From Methylacidiphilum sp. Yel (GTDB taxonomy: Bacteria; Verrucomicrobiota; Verrucomicrobiia; Methylacidiphilales; Methylacidiphilaceae), in contig NZ_LXQB01000078.1 in the NCBI RefSeq assembly GCF_004421185.1, positions 1 through 64,000 on the forward strand: 64,000 nucleotides of DNA, in the 5' to 3' direction. The notes beneath the pieces were generated by a model. It did no database searches. It saw only the letters and a list, made by a program, of their open reading frames with translations, and had not been told where the DNA came from. This document shows, one piece after another, positions 8,920-18,446 of this stretch (position 1 is the stretch's first letter; each line of letters starts with the position of its first letter). A program made the position numbers and the translations under genes.

Positions 8920-10158
8920 TTAATTTAAAAATTTGATATTTCCTAAAAATCGCAAGAGTGAAGAACGCATTTTTCCAAGCAGTCCTTCTTTTAGACTCTC
9001 CATTTCGAATATCCGCCCATATCTGAGTAAGCCTAAAACGGTATACAGATCTGGCCTATCGAGATAGGATTGATCTCCTTTAAAAGGCAGCGATTCAGCC
9101 AATTTAACAGGATGGCCAAAGATTTTTTGAGCTAGCTCTTCTACTCCATCGATCTTGCTCCCTCCGCCAGTCAAATAGATGGTTCCTGTAAAATGAGGCC
9201 AAAAAGATTGCATTTCCAAATCCTCTTTGATAATTTCAAAAATTTCTTCTTGCCGGGCTCGCATAATTTTTACAATTGCATTATAAGGCACCAACCTTTC
9301 TTCGGGAAGCAGATGATTGCTTGTTGTCAGTCTCTTTTTAATGGATTCAGAGCCTAACTTAAAGGAACCAAAATGTTTCTTTATTTCTTCTGCTTGAGGA
9401 AATGGAATTCTTAAGGCCAGAGCTAAGTCATTGGTTAAATGATCTTGTCCTACCCCAATCACCCCAGAGTGAACAATAATGCCTCCATGATAAACGATAT
9501 AGTCGGTTAGCCCTGCTCCTAGGTCAATAACGATCGCTCCCTGCATTTTCTGACTCCGTGTGAGCACCGCTTGAGCTGTTGCAAAGATACTCAGACAGTA
9601 ATTGCAAATATCAATAGAAAGCTCTTTTACGCACCGGACAGTCGTTTGAAGCCTCGTAGCAATGCCTGAAATGAGATGATACTCCGCCGTCAGCTTCTTT
9701 GAAAAAAGGCCGATAGGATTTTCCGTCAGGGTTCCATCATCTAAAGAATAGGTTTTCAATAGGTCATGTAAAAGGATTTGTCCAGTCGGCAAGGCCTGCT
9801 GTCTGACCAAAGACCTGAGTTCCATTAAGTGCTTTTGATCGATGCGATCTCCATCTTCTCCAAGGCTGATAACCACTTTCGAATTGAACGATCGGATATG
9901 TGCCCCACTAATGGCAAGATAAACTTCTTCGATCGCAACATTGGTTTTTGCTTCAGCTTCTACAATAGCATCATGTACCGATTTTTGAGCTAGCTCAAAA
10001 TCGACGATTTCCCCCTTTCTCACATTGAGCGAAGGGCTCTCAGCAATACCCAATAAGTAGAGCTCACCCCCTTCCCTTAGTTCAGCTACCGAACAAGCAA
10101 TTTTGCTAGTCCCTATTTCAAGCCCAACAAGAATTGGCCATTCTTTCTTCCAAAACAT
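8920..10158 (-). CDS. ftsA: Cell division protein FtsA
   Basis: FtsA is the actin-like ATPase that tethers FtsZ to the inner membrane. The 412-residue protein shows LVGLEIGTSKIACSVAE (phosphate-1 loop), the 1C subdomain region (about 85-165), VIDLGAGLTDYIVY (phosphate 2) and a TGGGSKIDGVEELA adenosine motif near residue 340. The C terminus, KMRSSLLRFLGNIKFLN, is a plausible amphipathic membrane-targeting helix. All main ATPase motifs look intact, in contrast to the neighbouring FtsZ. It sits between ftsQ and ftsZ in the standard order and is probably co-transcribed. Confidence 0.95.
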   Translation of the reverse strand: MFWKKEWPILVGLEIGTSKIACSVAELREGGELYLLGIAESPSLNVRKGEIVDFELAQKSVHDAIVEAEAKTNVAIEEVYLAISGAHIRSFNSKVVISLGEDGDRIDQKHLMELRSLVRQQALPTGQILLHDLLKTYSLDDGTLTENPIGLFSKKLTAEYHLISGIATRLQTTVRCVKELSIDICNYCLSIFATAQAVLTRSQKMQGAIVIDLGAGLTDYIVYHGGIIVHSGVIGVGQDHLTNDLALALRIPFPQAEEIKKHFGSFKLGSESIKKRLTTSNHLLPEERLVPYNAIVKIMRARQEEIFEIIKEDLEMQSFWPHFTGTIYLTGGGSKIDGVEELAQKIFGHPVKLAESLPFKGDQSYLDRPDLYTVLGLLRYGRIFEMESLKEGLLGKMRSSLLRFLGNIKFLN

Positions 10159-10189
10159 TACCGTTTCCTAATAAAACAAACTTTATAAA

Positions 10190-11059
10190 TTACTGAAATA
10201 TTACTGGTACATTTTGCTCCGGAGTCAGATCGACCATGGAAATTTTACGGCCATGGCTCTGAGAAAAAGAATAAATTTTTTGCAGTCTTTGTACCTGTTC
10301 ATTCAAATGATCGATCCGGAAGGTAAGCCGGACTCCATCTCTCGTAAGAAGACCTATAGAAAGTGGCCTTGAGACATCGATAGTTTGCGGATCAAAGGGG
10401 AAGTGTAAAGAAGAATTTTCTAATATATGAAGCAAATTAAGGGCAGCAGAAACCTCCGGTTCTTCTATTCTTTTTTTTCCTTCAATCAATTTCAAAGGAA
10501 CCCCCACCATTTCTGGCAAAGAAAGAAGATCCTCTCTATTTTCTGTTACAAACGGATAGCCTTTTTCATCAAGACAATATTTCCTATTCTCTTTGGATTT
10601 CACTGCCAATCTCACAACAGGTTTTCTTTCCCAAATCCTTATTAGGAGGCGATCGGGAAGTTCTCTCCTTACAAGGGCTTTATCTACTTCTTGAATGGAA
10701 CAAACTTTCGAATAGATATCCCTCAATGACAAATTAAAGATGTTATCTCCAACATGCACATTCGAAGCACGGATGACCTCGTCTTTTGTGATTCGTCCGC
10801 TCCCGATCAGCTCAACATCAATGTGTCTAAGCTGATAGCCATAACGGGCTAATAGATTGTTTTTAAAATAATCCCAGCTTTTGAATCCTCCGACAGTTCC
10901 AATCACAAGCAATCCGATATATAACAATGCTCTTAATAAAAGAGAAAATTTGATCCTTTTTTTAGGTAGTCTTTCTTTGCCTTCGACGTGCAAAAACTCC
11001 ATTGGAGCTTTCTTGAGTCGATTCTTTTTTCTCTTTTTTGGCCTGTTCAATACCTTCAT
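10190..11059 (-). CDS. ftsQ: Cell division protein FtsQ
   Basis: This is a bitopic inner-membrane protein of 289 residues. It has a strongly basic cytoplasmic N terminus (RPKKRKKNRLKK), one transmembrane helix at about 40-60, a POTRA domain of about 75-150 (IDVELIGSGRITKDEVIRAS, GDNIFNLSLRDI, ERKPVVRL) and a beta-rich C-terminal domain. FtsQ links FtsL and the septal synthases to the divisome. Sequence identity is low, as usual for FtsQ, and the call rests on topology, the POTRA domain and position between ddl and ftsA. Confidence 0.88.
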   Translation of the reverse strand: MKVLNRPKKRKKNRLKKAPMEFLHVEGKERLPKKRIKFSLLLRALLYIGLLVIGTVGGFKSWDYFKNNLLARYGYQLRHIDVELIGSGRITKDEVIRASNVHVGDNIFNLSLRDIYSKVCSIQEVDKALVRRELPDRLLIRIWERKPVVRLAVKSKENRKYCLDEKGYPFVTENREDLLSLPEMVGVPLKLIEGKKRIEEPEVSAALNLLHILENSSLHFPFDPQTIDVSRPLSIGLLTRDGVRLTFRIDHLNEQVQRLQKIYSFSQSHGRKISMVDLTPEQNVPVIFQ

Positions 11060-11096
11060 ATCACGCTCCTTGGAAAGATTTGCGCTCTACCGCTTT

Positions 11097-12026
11097 TTAG
11101 ATCCTAACACCAAAAGACTCTCTGGCTCGCCATTTGAAGAAAGAAAGTTCTACAATCCTTTCACAAAGCTCTGCAAAATTCAGCCCAGCTGCTTTTGCAG
11201 CCATTGGGAATAGACTGGTTTCAGTCATTCCAGGGATGGTATTTATTTCTAAAACCCAAGGAACCCCGTCTTCTGACAAAATGATATCGACCCTTCCATA
11301 AATAGAGCAGCCCAGGACATGAAAAGCATCCAGAGCTGTTTTCTGCACCGCCTCCCCTTGACTCTTAGTCAACAAAGCCGGACAAATGTATTCTGAAGCT
11401 CCCTTAGTATACTTATTTTGGTAGTCATAAAAGCCCTTTTTGGGTTTAATTTCCACAATAGGAAGCGCTTGGTTATCTAAAATTGCCACCGTCAATTCTC
11501 TTCCCTTGATAAGGGTTTCAGCTATCACGACATGATCAAATTGTTTTGATTTTCTGACCGCTTCCTCAAAATCCTCCATAGCATAGACGAACTCTACCCC
11601 AATGCTTGAACCCTGCCTGGATGGTTTGATGACGTAGGGAGGACCAAAAGGAACTTTTTTTTCTTCACCCACAACAAAAAAAGGTGGGGTAGGAATACCT
11701 CCCTGGACAAAAAGTTTCTTACTCCAAACCTTATCAAAAGCCTTCTCACTGGAAGCAGCATCACTACCTGTAAACGGAATGCCTCGACGCATTAAGAGTC
11801 TTTGTATTTGTCCGTCTTCTCCAAATGTCCCATGAATACACAAAAAACAGATCTCCGTTGATTCAGGCAGTTCGAACTTTTCATTAATTAAGTCGACTGA
11901 TGTCAGCTCATAGCCCAAGGAAAAAAGCGCACTTTCAACTGCCGAAGCTGTCTTAAGAGAAATCTGTCTTTCTTCGGAGGGACCTCCTTTCAAAACAGTT
12001 ATATGTCTAGGCAATCCTTGCTTCAT
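11097..12026 (-). CDS. ddl: D-alanine--D-alanine ligase
   Basis: Ddl makes the D-Ala-D-Ala dipeptide for the pentapeptide stem using ATP. The 309-residue ATP-grasp protein shows VLKGGPSEERQISLKTA at the N terminus, CIHGTFGEDGQIQRLLMRRGIPFTGSD, the ATP-grasp loop KPSRQGSSIGV, and the metal/substrate motif EINTIPGMTETSLFPMAAKAAG. Its ATG overlaps the end of murCB by 4 bp (ATGA type), pointing to translational coupling. All catalytic segments appear present. Confidence 0.95.
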   Translation of the reverse strand: MKQGLPRHITVLKGGPSEERQISLKTASAVESALFSLGYELTSVDLINEKFELPESTEICFLCIHGTFGEDGQIQRLLMRRGIPFTGSDAASSEKAFDKVWSKKLFVQGGIPTPPFFVVGEEKKVPFGPPYVIKPSRQGSSIGVEFVYAMEDFEEAVRKSKQFDHVVIAETLIKGRELTVAILDNQALPIVEIKPKKGFYDYQNKYTKGASEYICPALLTKSQGEAVQKTALDAFHVLGCSIYGRVDIILSEDGVPWVLEINTIPGMTETSLFPMAAKAAGLNFAELCERIVELSFFKWRARESFGVRI

Positions 12027-14308
12027 TGTTCTTCTCCCAAAATGACGACTTCTGTTTCTAGCTCGATGCCCCTTTTTTCAAAAGCCTCCCTTTGAATCAA
12101 GCTAATAAGATCTAATATGTCTTTTGCCGTAGCCCCTCCCTCATTGATAATGAAATTCCCATGTTCTTCCGAAACCCTTGCTTTGCCTACTGCCTTATTT
12201 TTTAAACCTAGTTCGTCAATCAATTTTCCTGCTGGAATGCTTTTTGGATTTTTAAAAATACAGCCTGCACTAGAACCTGCAGGTTGACTTTCCACCCGTT
12301 TCATTGAAAACTCTTTTAATTCCCTTGCGATAGTCTCGCTATCCATTGGCTTAGCCACAAGTTGAGCTGAAAGAGCAATGTGATTCTCAAAAAAAGGGAC
12401 TTTTCGATAAAAAACTTCCAGTTCTTGCCGATCAATCTCTCCAATATTCCCTTCCATATCCATAAAGCGGACTCTTCTGACCACATCCATGGTCGATCCC
12501 CCCATAGCTCCTGCATTCATTCTTAAGGCACCCCCTAAGCTACCAGGTATGCCTTCCATAAAGGAAAGGCCTCCAAGCCCATGCTTTTTAGCTTCATAGA
12601 CTATAGTCCGCAACTTGACCCCGCATCCTGCAAAAATCAAATGATCTTCAAAACGGATCTCACAGAAATTGGGATGGGCTAAATGGATACAAAGACCTTT
12701 GATGCCACCGTCACGAACAAGAAGGTTCGTTCCCTTGCCAATCCACACCACAGGCAAAGCCTGTTCTTTGGCAAATCGTAAAAGCAAGGCAAGATCAGAC
12801 TCGGTTGCTGGTTCTGCCCAGATTTCAGCAGGCCCTCCAACCCTCAAAGTCGTATGCCTACTTAATGGTTCATTTATCAAAAGCTTTGCATCAGCCGACA
12901 ATTTACTTTTAAGGTGATCAATCATACGCAGATACTCGGTTAATTTTTCCACTGTTTTATAAATATCTCCTGCCCCCATAGTTACTATGGTGTCTCCAGG
13001 TTGCAAGATGGAGATTGTTTTATGGATCAGTCTCTTTTCATCCGGTTCAAAAAAAACCGCTGGATGACCCTGTTCTCTAATGGCTCTAGCTATTGCTGCT
13101 CCATCAACCCCATTAGATGTCTCTCCAGCAGAGAAGATTTCCGTTACCACAACGACATCGGCTTGAAAAAAAGATTTTGAAAAAAGGTTTTGCATCTTTT
13201 GTGCTCGGCTATATCTATGAGGCTGGAATAGAGCAACCGTTCTTCTGCCACGTCCTTTTGCCGAACTCAACGTCGTTTTAATCTCTGTCGGATGATGGGC
13301 ATAATCATCGATGAGTTCGAAATAGTTGCCTTTAAATTTCAATTCAAACCTTCTTCTTATTCCTGGGAAGTTCCCAAGGGCACGAGCTGCTCTCAAAGGC
13401 GAAATTCCAAGGGTCGTTGTCAGCGATAGAGCAGCAAGAGCATTTTGCACGTTTTGAATACCCGGAATCGCCAAGGAAATTTCACACAGCCATTCCTCCC
13501 CTTTATAGAAATGATAGCCTGAAGTGCTTGTTGAAGCCTTCATCCAAAATGCCGCTGCTCTTTCTCTTAAGCTATAATTGATGACTCCCTGTTTTTTCCA
13601 CTCTGCGATGAGTTGGCAATGAGGGTCATCCTGATTATAGACCACTGTATCAGTCGTTCTGGCAACCATTTCTCTAAAAGTCAAAACGATAGAATGAATA
13701 TCTGCATAATAATTGAGATGCTCTTCCTCAATATTTAAAACAACCAGAGCATGCGGAGAGAAATACAAAAAACTGCCATCGCTTTCATCTCCTTCAATGA
13801 CCATATACTCTCCAGGACTCCACCGCGCACTCTCTCTAAGAGAAATCGGTTCAGCTCCCAAATAAAAGGAAGGATTTAGCCCACATTCCTGGAGGATCCA
13901 GGCAATCATGGCAGAGGTCGTACTTTTTCCATGCATTCCACTAACAAGAAGGACTTTTTTTTCTGCAGCCAAAAGAGAAAGTAAAAAGGCCCTTTTGACA
14001 AGGGGTATGCCAAATTTTCGGCAAGCCTCCAATTCAGGGTTGGCTAAGGGTATTGCCGATGAATAGCACACTAGATCAGCAGCTACTACCTGAGATTGGT
14101 CATGCGTTGGATAAAACTCCAATCCATGGGCTATTAGTTTTTGGGCTTTTTCAGTCGGTTCGTGGTCTGAACCACTGACTTTGTAGCCTCTTGCAAGTAA
14201 CAGGAGAGCCAGCGGAGCCATCCCGCTGCCACAAACTCCTAATAAATGAATCTTCGAGCGGTTGTTCTTGAGGATGTTTTGAACTAGTTCTCTTTCTTTA
14301 GCAGACAT
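12023..14308 (-). CDS. murC/murB: Fused UDP-MurNAc:L-alanine ligase / UDP-GlcNAc-enolpyruvate reductase (MurC-MurB)
   Basis: A single 761-residue frame holds two successive but chemically distinct steps. Residues 1-455 are MurC: HLLGVCGSGMAPLA at the N terminus, the ATP loop GMHGKSTT near 124-131, DDYAHHPTEI and FQPHRYSR. Residues about 470-761 are MurB: the FAD-binding TLRVGGPAE and GKGTNLLVRDGG, SFMEGIPGSLGGALRMNAG, and the proton-donor segment AGCIFKNP, in which C683 stands where many MurB proteins have serine. A methionine at 462 marks the junction, but no separate ribosome binding site or break is seen, so one polypeptide is expected. It overlaps murG by 25 bp and ddl by 4 bp. Confidence 0.93.
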   Translation of the reverse strand: MSAKERELVQNILKNNRSKIHLLGVCGSGMAPLALLLLARGYKVSGSDHEPTEKAQKLIAHGLEFYPTHDQSQVVAADLVCYSSAIPLANPELEACRKFGIPLVKRAFLLSLLAAEKKVLLVSGMHGKSTTSAMIAWILQECGLNPSFYLGAEPISLRESARWSPGEYMVIEGDESDGSFLYFSPHALVVLNIEEEHLNYYADIHSIVLTFREMVARTTDTVVYNQDDPHCQLIAEWKKQGVINYSLRERAAAFWMKASTSTSGYHFYKGEEWLCEISLAIPGIQNVQNALAALSLTTTLGISPLRAARALGNFPGIRRRFELKFKGNYFELIDDYAHHPTEIKTTLSSAKGRGRRTVALFQPHRYSRAQKMQNLFSKSFFQADVVVVTEIFSAGETSNGVDGAAIARAIREQGHPAVFFEPDEKRLIHKTISILQPGDTIVTMGAGDIYKTVEKLTEYLRMIDHLKSKLSADAKLLINEPLSRHTTLRVGGPAEIWAEPATESDLALLLRFAKEQALPVVWIGKGTNLLVRDGGIKGLCIHLAHPNFCEIRFEDHLIFAGCGVKLRTIVYEAKKHGLGGLSFMEGIPGSLGGALRMNAGAMGGSTMDVVRRVRFMDMEGNIGEIDRQELEVFYRKVPFFENHIALSAQLVAKPMDSETIARELKEFSMKRVESQPAGSSAGCIFKNPKSIPAGKLIDELGLKNKAVGKARVSEEHGNFIINEGGATAKDILDLISLIQREAFEKRGIELETEVVILGEEQ

Positions 14309-15393
14309 CGTTCGATTATCTCCACTATTTTATCAGTTGCATCAGCCTTGAAGAGAGCATGAGCAGCTGCACCCATCTCCTTGGCAAGTTGGCTGTTGTG
14401 AAGGATTAAGTCTATGGACTCTTTTAAAGACTGCGGCGTCGTTTTCGATTCTTCAAATACAAAAGCCGCTTTTTCTTTTGCCAAAACCCTCGCATTTTTG
14501 GTCTGATGATCATGAGCCGCATAAGGATAAGGAATAAGGATGCTTGGTAGACCAAAGGCGCAGATCTCTGTTAAAGTCATTGCTCCAGCTCTACTAATAA
14601 CCAAATCAGCTAAACTATAATAAAGATTCATCCTATGCGAAAAGGGCTCCACCACGACTCGATACCCGTAAGAGCTATAAGCTTTCAAACAGTCTTCATA
14701 GTCGTTTGGCCCAGTCAGATGTATAAATTGAATAGTTTCTTTTTGCTCTCTCCATAGCGGTAATAATTGAAGCATCAGACGATTAATGCCACTAGCCCCT
14801 TGACTGCCTCCAAAAATAAATAACGTTTTACGGCTTAGCTCAAGCCCCGTTCTTTGGCAAGCTTCATTCCTGGATAGCCGACAGAGCTCCTTGCGAATTG
14901 GTATGCCTGTGAATATTTTTTTCTTTGGAGTCAGGGGAACTTCACATTCTTCCATCCCTAAGAGCAAGAAATCAGCACGTTTAGAGAAAAGCCGCGTCAC
15001 AAGGCCTGGAACAGCATTGGCCTCATGGATAAGTAATGGCAACTTTCTATTCGCTCCCATAAAAAGGGGCAACGCACTGATAAAACCACCAAAAGCCAAA
15101 ATCAAATCAGGCTTAAAAGATGAAAAGATCGACCGACACTTTTTATATCCATCAAAAAGTTTTATAGAAAAAGAGATAATTTTACTTGAAAACAATCCTG
15201 GCCATCCTGCCACAGGGAGTGAGTCCCAAGCAATATTTTTTTTGTTTTTTATCACTTCCCTATCGACCGATTTGTCTGATAGGATAAGTAGAGGATGATG
15301 ACCCTTTTCTATTAGTTTTTCGGCTACCGCAATACCCGGAAATAGATGACCTCCTGTTCCTCCGCAAGGAATGAGAATATGGAATGGTTTCAT
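14284..15393 (-). CDS. murG: MurG N-acetylglucosaminyltransferase (lipid I to lipid II)
   Basis: MurG transfers GlcNAc from UDP-GlcNAc to lipid I at the inner face of the membrane. The 369-residue GT28 protein has the glycine loop GGTGGHLFPGIAVAE at the N terminus, the second loop FGGSQGASGINRLM near 200, and the UDP-GlcNAc site SRAGAMTLTEICAFGLPSIL with PYPYAAHDHQTKNA. Its length is normal. It begins 5 bp after ftsW ends and its end overlaps murCB by 25 bp, so the genes are tightly coupled. Confidence 0.96.
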   Translation of the reverse strand: MKPFHILIPCGGTGGHLFPGIAVAEKLIEKGHHPLLILSDKSVDREVIKNKKNIAWDSLPVAGWPGLFSSKIISFSIKLFDGYKKCRSIFSSFKPDLILAFGGFISALPLFMGANRKLPLLIHEANAVPGLVTRLFSKRADFLLLGMEECEVPLTPKKKIFTGIPIRKELCRLSRNEACQRTGLELSRKTLFIFGGSQGASGINRLMLQLLPLWREQKETIQFIHLTGPNDYEDCLKAYSSYGYRVVVEPFSHRMNLYYSLADLVISRAGAMTLTEICAFGLPSILIPYPYAAHDHQTKNARVLAKEKAAFVFEESKTTPQSLKESIDLILHNSQLAKEMGAAAHALFKADATDKIVEIIERCLLKKEN

Positions 15394-15398
15394 AATCC

Positions 15399-16580
15399 TT
15401 AGAGATTGATAGAGCGTTGCGCCCCTTTCTCTTCTACTTTAATGCGAAATTCCGGAGGCCTTTGTCGATGTATGTTCAATAGCAGGCCTACGGACATAAG
15501 GCAAAAAACAAGATTCGATCCTCCATAACTAATGAAGGGTAAAGGAAAGCCTTTATTCGGAAGCAAGCCAGTTACTACGCCTAAATTTGCTAGCGTCTGC
15601 ATGCCTATCAAGGAGGTGAGACTGGTACCAATCATCAACCCCTCTTTATCCGGAGCAAAAAGAGAAATCCATCCAGCGGTTAAAATAAAACTTAGATAAA
15701 GCCCAACGATAAGCAGGGTCGCCCAAAGACCCAGTTCTTCACCAATAATAGGAAAAATAAAATCGGTAGTCGACTCTGGCAAATAAAACATCTTCTGACG
15801 ACTGTTTCCTAACCCAAGACCGCTGATCCCCCCAGAACCTAAAGCAATCAATGATTGCCAAACCTGATAAGACTTGCCTTCTTTATCTTGATCCATCGCC
15901 AAAAAAGCCAAAAGTCTAGATCTTCTTTCAGGCATTAACAAGGCAACGATAAAAACAAAAAGGATACCCGAGCCTAAGATAGGAAGGATCCATTTCAAGG
16001 AAATCCCCCCCAAGTACAAAAAAAGGACAAAAACCATAAAGTAGAGAAGACTCGATCCAAGGTCTCCAGAAATTATCAACAGACTAACAAAAAGTCCCAC
16101 CGTCACAAAAGCCGTAAAAAAGGGAGACATATAAAAAAGGCTTTTCTTTTTGGCATTCGACAGGATGCGAGTAAAAAAAAGGGAGATAAAAATTTTTGAA
16201 AATTCCGAAGGCTCTACATTGAATCCACCTACTGAAATCCATCGGGACGAACCATGGACTTTATGCCCGATTCCAGGAACAAAACAGAGAATGAGAAGAA
16301 AAAAGCCAAGGATCAAAAGCCAACTGGACAGTTGTAAGAGTTTGTGATAATCGATCAGGCTAAAAATCAAGCAGCTGAAGAGCCCAATAGCAATCCAAAG
16401 GAATTGGCGCAACATTAAACTAGAAATCTGACTTTCTTTTTCCAATACAAATTTCCCGGAAGCACTAAAGAGGGCCACAATCCCAATAGAGAGTAAAGTT
16501 AAAGCAATGGCGACTAGCAAATAACCAGAAAATTGATTGATTTTCTTTGTTTTTTGGTAAAACAGATCCAATTCTTGCAT
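15399..16580 (-). CDS. ftsW: SEDS-family peptidoglycan glycosyltransferase FtsW
   Basis: This is a polytopic inner-membrane protein of 393 residues with about ten transmembrane helices. It has the SEDS signatures HGSSRWISVGGFNVEPSEFSK and, near the C terminus, GLLPNKGFPLPFISYGGSNL. It polymerises lipid II at the septum with its partner penicillin-binding protein, here the FtsI encoded in the same cluster. RodA is the alternative SEDS member; position between the LysM gene and murG favours FtsW. It follows the LysM gene by 15 bp. Confidence 0.93.
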   Translation of the reverse strand: MQELDLFYQKTKKINQFSGYLLVAIALTLLSIGIVALFSASGKFVLEKESQISSLMLRQFLWIAIGLFSCLIFSLIDYHKLLQLSSWLLILGFFLLILCFVPGIGHKVHGSSRWISVGGFNVEPSEFSKIFISLFFTRILSNAKKKSLFYMSPFFTAFVTVGLFVSLLIISGDLGSSLLYFMVFVLFLYLGGISLKWILPILGSGILFVFIVALLMPERRSRLLAFLAMDQDKEGKSYQVWQSLIALGSGGISGLGLGNSRQKMFYLPESTTDFIFPIIGEELGLWATLLIVGLYLSFILTAGWISLFAPDKEGLMIGTSLTSLIGMQTLANLGVVTGLLPNKGFPLPFISYGGSNLVFCLMSVGLLLNIHRQRPPEFRIKVEEKGAQRSINL

Positions 16581-16595
16581 CGGAAAAACTAGAGT

Positions 16596-17288
16596 CTATT
16601 GTGGTGGTAAGTTTTGTAGGGAACTGGAACCAGGGGATGGAGAAGAACTATCCTTTTCTTTTTCTTTTGGATTAGGAATGACCAATTCCTGTCCTATCTT
16701 TAACTTTGTAGGATCCTTGATTGCATTGGCATCCACGATGTCTTTCACAGAAAGATGAAACTTACGCGCTATCTTCCAAAGGCTGTCTCCCTGTCGAACG
16801 GCATAGATCCTTTTGCCATCAGCTTCTTTAAGAAGCATAGATTGTTCAGTCATTTCTTCTTCTGCCATGGGAATCCTTATTTTTTGACCCGGGACAAGTG
16901 TATCGCCTAGGGAGGGATTATACTTTTTAAGTTCATAAACACTGACTTTATAATGCCTAGCAATGCTCAAAAGATTCTCCCCTTCCTTGACTATATGAAC
17001 GGATATTTCCCTTGTGGGCGAACTAACTTGTGGCTGCTGTTGGACTTGCAAATTTTGAGGTTCTGATTCCGGATTTTCCGATGGCATTTTTTGCTGAGAG
17101 GGGGGCTGAAAATTCAAATTCGGGGATCCTCCTGTATGCTGACTTAATACTTTTCCTTTGGAATGAAGCAAATAATAGACGGCCACCGAACCGATTACTA
17201 AAAGATGAATTCCCAGAACCAAAATCAAAACAGCAATGACTTTTAGGCCAAAAGAAGGCTTCGACGCTTTGCTTTTTTTTTCTTCCAT
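16596..17288 (-). CDS. Membrane-anchored protein with two LysM domains, in the murD slot
   Basis: The protein has 230 residues. A lysine-rich N terminus precedes one hydrophobic helix (about 13-40), then a Pro/Gln/Ser-rich linker, LysM 1 (about 96-140, KEGENLLSIARHYKVSVYELKKYNPS) and LysM 2 (about 160-208, RQGDSLWKIARKFHLSVKDIVDAN), with a short Ser/Pro tail. LysM domains bind GlcNAc-containing glycans, so the protein probably grips periplasmic peptidoglycan from the inner membrane. No catalytic domain is present. It lies between mraY (47-bp gap) and ftsW (15-bp gap), exactly where murD is found in most dcw clusters. Confidence 0.88.
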   Translation of the reverse strand: MEEKKSKASKPSFGLKVIAVLILVLGIHLLVIGSVAVYYLLHSKGKVLSQHTGGSPNLNFQPPSQQKMPSENPESEPQNLQVQQQPQVSSPTREISVHIVKEGENLLSIARHYKVSVYELKKYNPSLGDTLVPGQKIRIPMAEEEMTEQSMLLKEADGKRIYAVRQGDSLWKIARKFHLSVKDIVDANAIKDPTKLKIGQELVIPNPKEKEKDSSSPSPGSSSLQNLPPQ

Positions 17289-17335
17289 ATTTTCTAAAAT
17301 TCCAACTCATTATATATCGATTTTGACCCAAAATC

Positions 17336-18436
17336 TTATCTAATTTTTAGACTTGATAAGGCAAGCAGTCCAAAAAGCAAACTGAGGATCCAAAATCTTA
17401 TGGTTACGGCAGTTTCACTCCATCCTTTTAGTTCAAAATGATGGTGGAGAGGAGCCATCGCAAAAATCCTTTTGCCCGTCAGTTTATAGGAAGCCACTTG
17501 TAAAATAACAGAAAGAGCTTCGATCACAAATATTCCCCCCGCAATGACAAGGAGTAGTTCTTGACCGATTATGATCGCCACTACCCCTAGAGCACTGCCT
17601 ATAGCCAAAGAGCCTGTATCCCCCATAAACACTGCCGCCGGATAGCAATTATACCAAAGAAAACCCATACAAGCACCAATGAGCGCTGAACAAAAAATAG
17701 TCAATTCTCCGACTCCTTTGACATAAGGAATAAGCAGATAGCTGCTCATATCCGCTCTTCCAGACACATAAGAAAAGACGGCATAGACAAAAGCCACACC
17801 AATAGAACAGCCCGCTGCTAGTCCATCTAATCCATCTGTCAGATTTACCGCATTGGAGCTTCCCATAACAACTAGAATAAAAAAAGGAATGGCTAGCCAT
17901 CCAATATCAATAGCGTTCAACTCTTTTAAAAAGGGAATGGTCAACCTTTGGGCATGCTTACATGTTTCCGGATCAGAAAAGAGAACCACTCCTACGATCG
18001 CTCCGACTAACCCTTGGGCAACAAGTTTGACTTTACCAGGAATACCATAATGTTTTTTTTGAACCACTTTTCTAAAATCATCGAGAAAACCAACCGCTCC
18101 CATAAAAAGCATACTCAGAAGGGTAAGCCAAAAAAACTTGTTTTGCGGTATAACCCAAAGCAGGCAGCTAAAGCTTACTGCAAACAATATGAGTAGTCCT
18201 CCCATCGTAGGCGTACCGGACTTGGTCTCATGCAGGGCTGCAAGGTCCCGTACCACCTCTTTACCTCGAATGGGCTGACCAGCCTTTAATCTTTTTAAAA
18301 GCCGAATCATTGGCTTTCCCAATAACCAAGAAAAAACCAAAGCAGTAATAGCCGCCCCCATAGCCCGAAAAGAGATGTACTTAAAAACGTTCAATATCCC
18401 AAGATGAGCAGAATAGAGATGAAGATAATAAAGCAT
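17336..18436 (-). CDS. mraY: Phospho-N-acetylmuramoyl-pentapeptide transferase
   Basis: MraY transfers phospho-MurNAc-pentapeptide to undecaprenyl phosphate, giving lipid I. The 366-residue protein has about ten transmembrane helices and the family motifs: KSGTPTMGGLLILFA, FLDDFRKVVQKKHYG (acidic Mg2+ pair), NAVNLTDGLDGLAAG, WYNCYPAAVFMGDTGSLAIG and APLHHHFELKGWSE. It starts 10 bp after murF ends, so the two are co-transcribed. All catalytic aspartates look present. Confidence 0.97.
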   Translation of the reverse strand: MLYYLHLYSAHLGILNVFKYISFRAMGAAITALVFSWLLGKPMIRLLKRLKAGQPIRGKEVVRDLAALHETKSGTPTMGGLLILFAVSFSCLLWVIPQNKFFWLTLLSMLFMGAVGFLDDFRKVVQKKHYGIPGKVKLVAQGLVGAIVGVVLFSDPETCKHAQRLTIPFLKELNAIDIGWLAIPFFILVVMGSSNAVNLTDGLDGLAAGCSIGVAFVYAVFSYVSGRADMSSYLLIPYVKGVGELTIFCSALIGACMGFLWYNCYPAAVFMGDTGSLAIGSALGVVAIIIGQELLLVIAGGIFVIEALSVILQVASYKLTGKRIFAMAPLHHHFELKGWSETAVTIRFWILSLLFGLLALSSLKIR

Positions 18437-18446
18437 GATTTTAAAG

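Noticed and set aside
14891-15298. Plus-strand open frame of 135 codons
   Set aside because: It lies entirely inside murG on the opposite strand, has no ribosome binding site and no recognisable protein.
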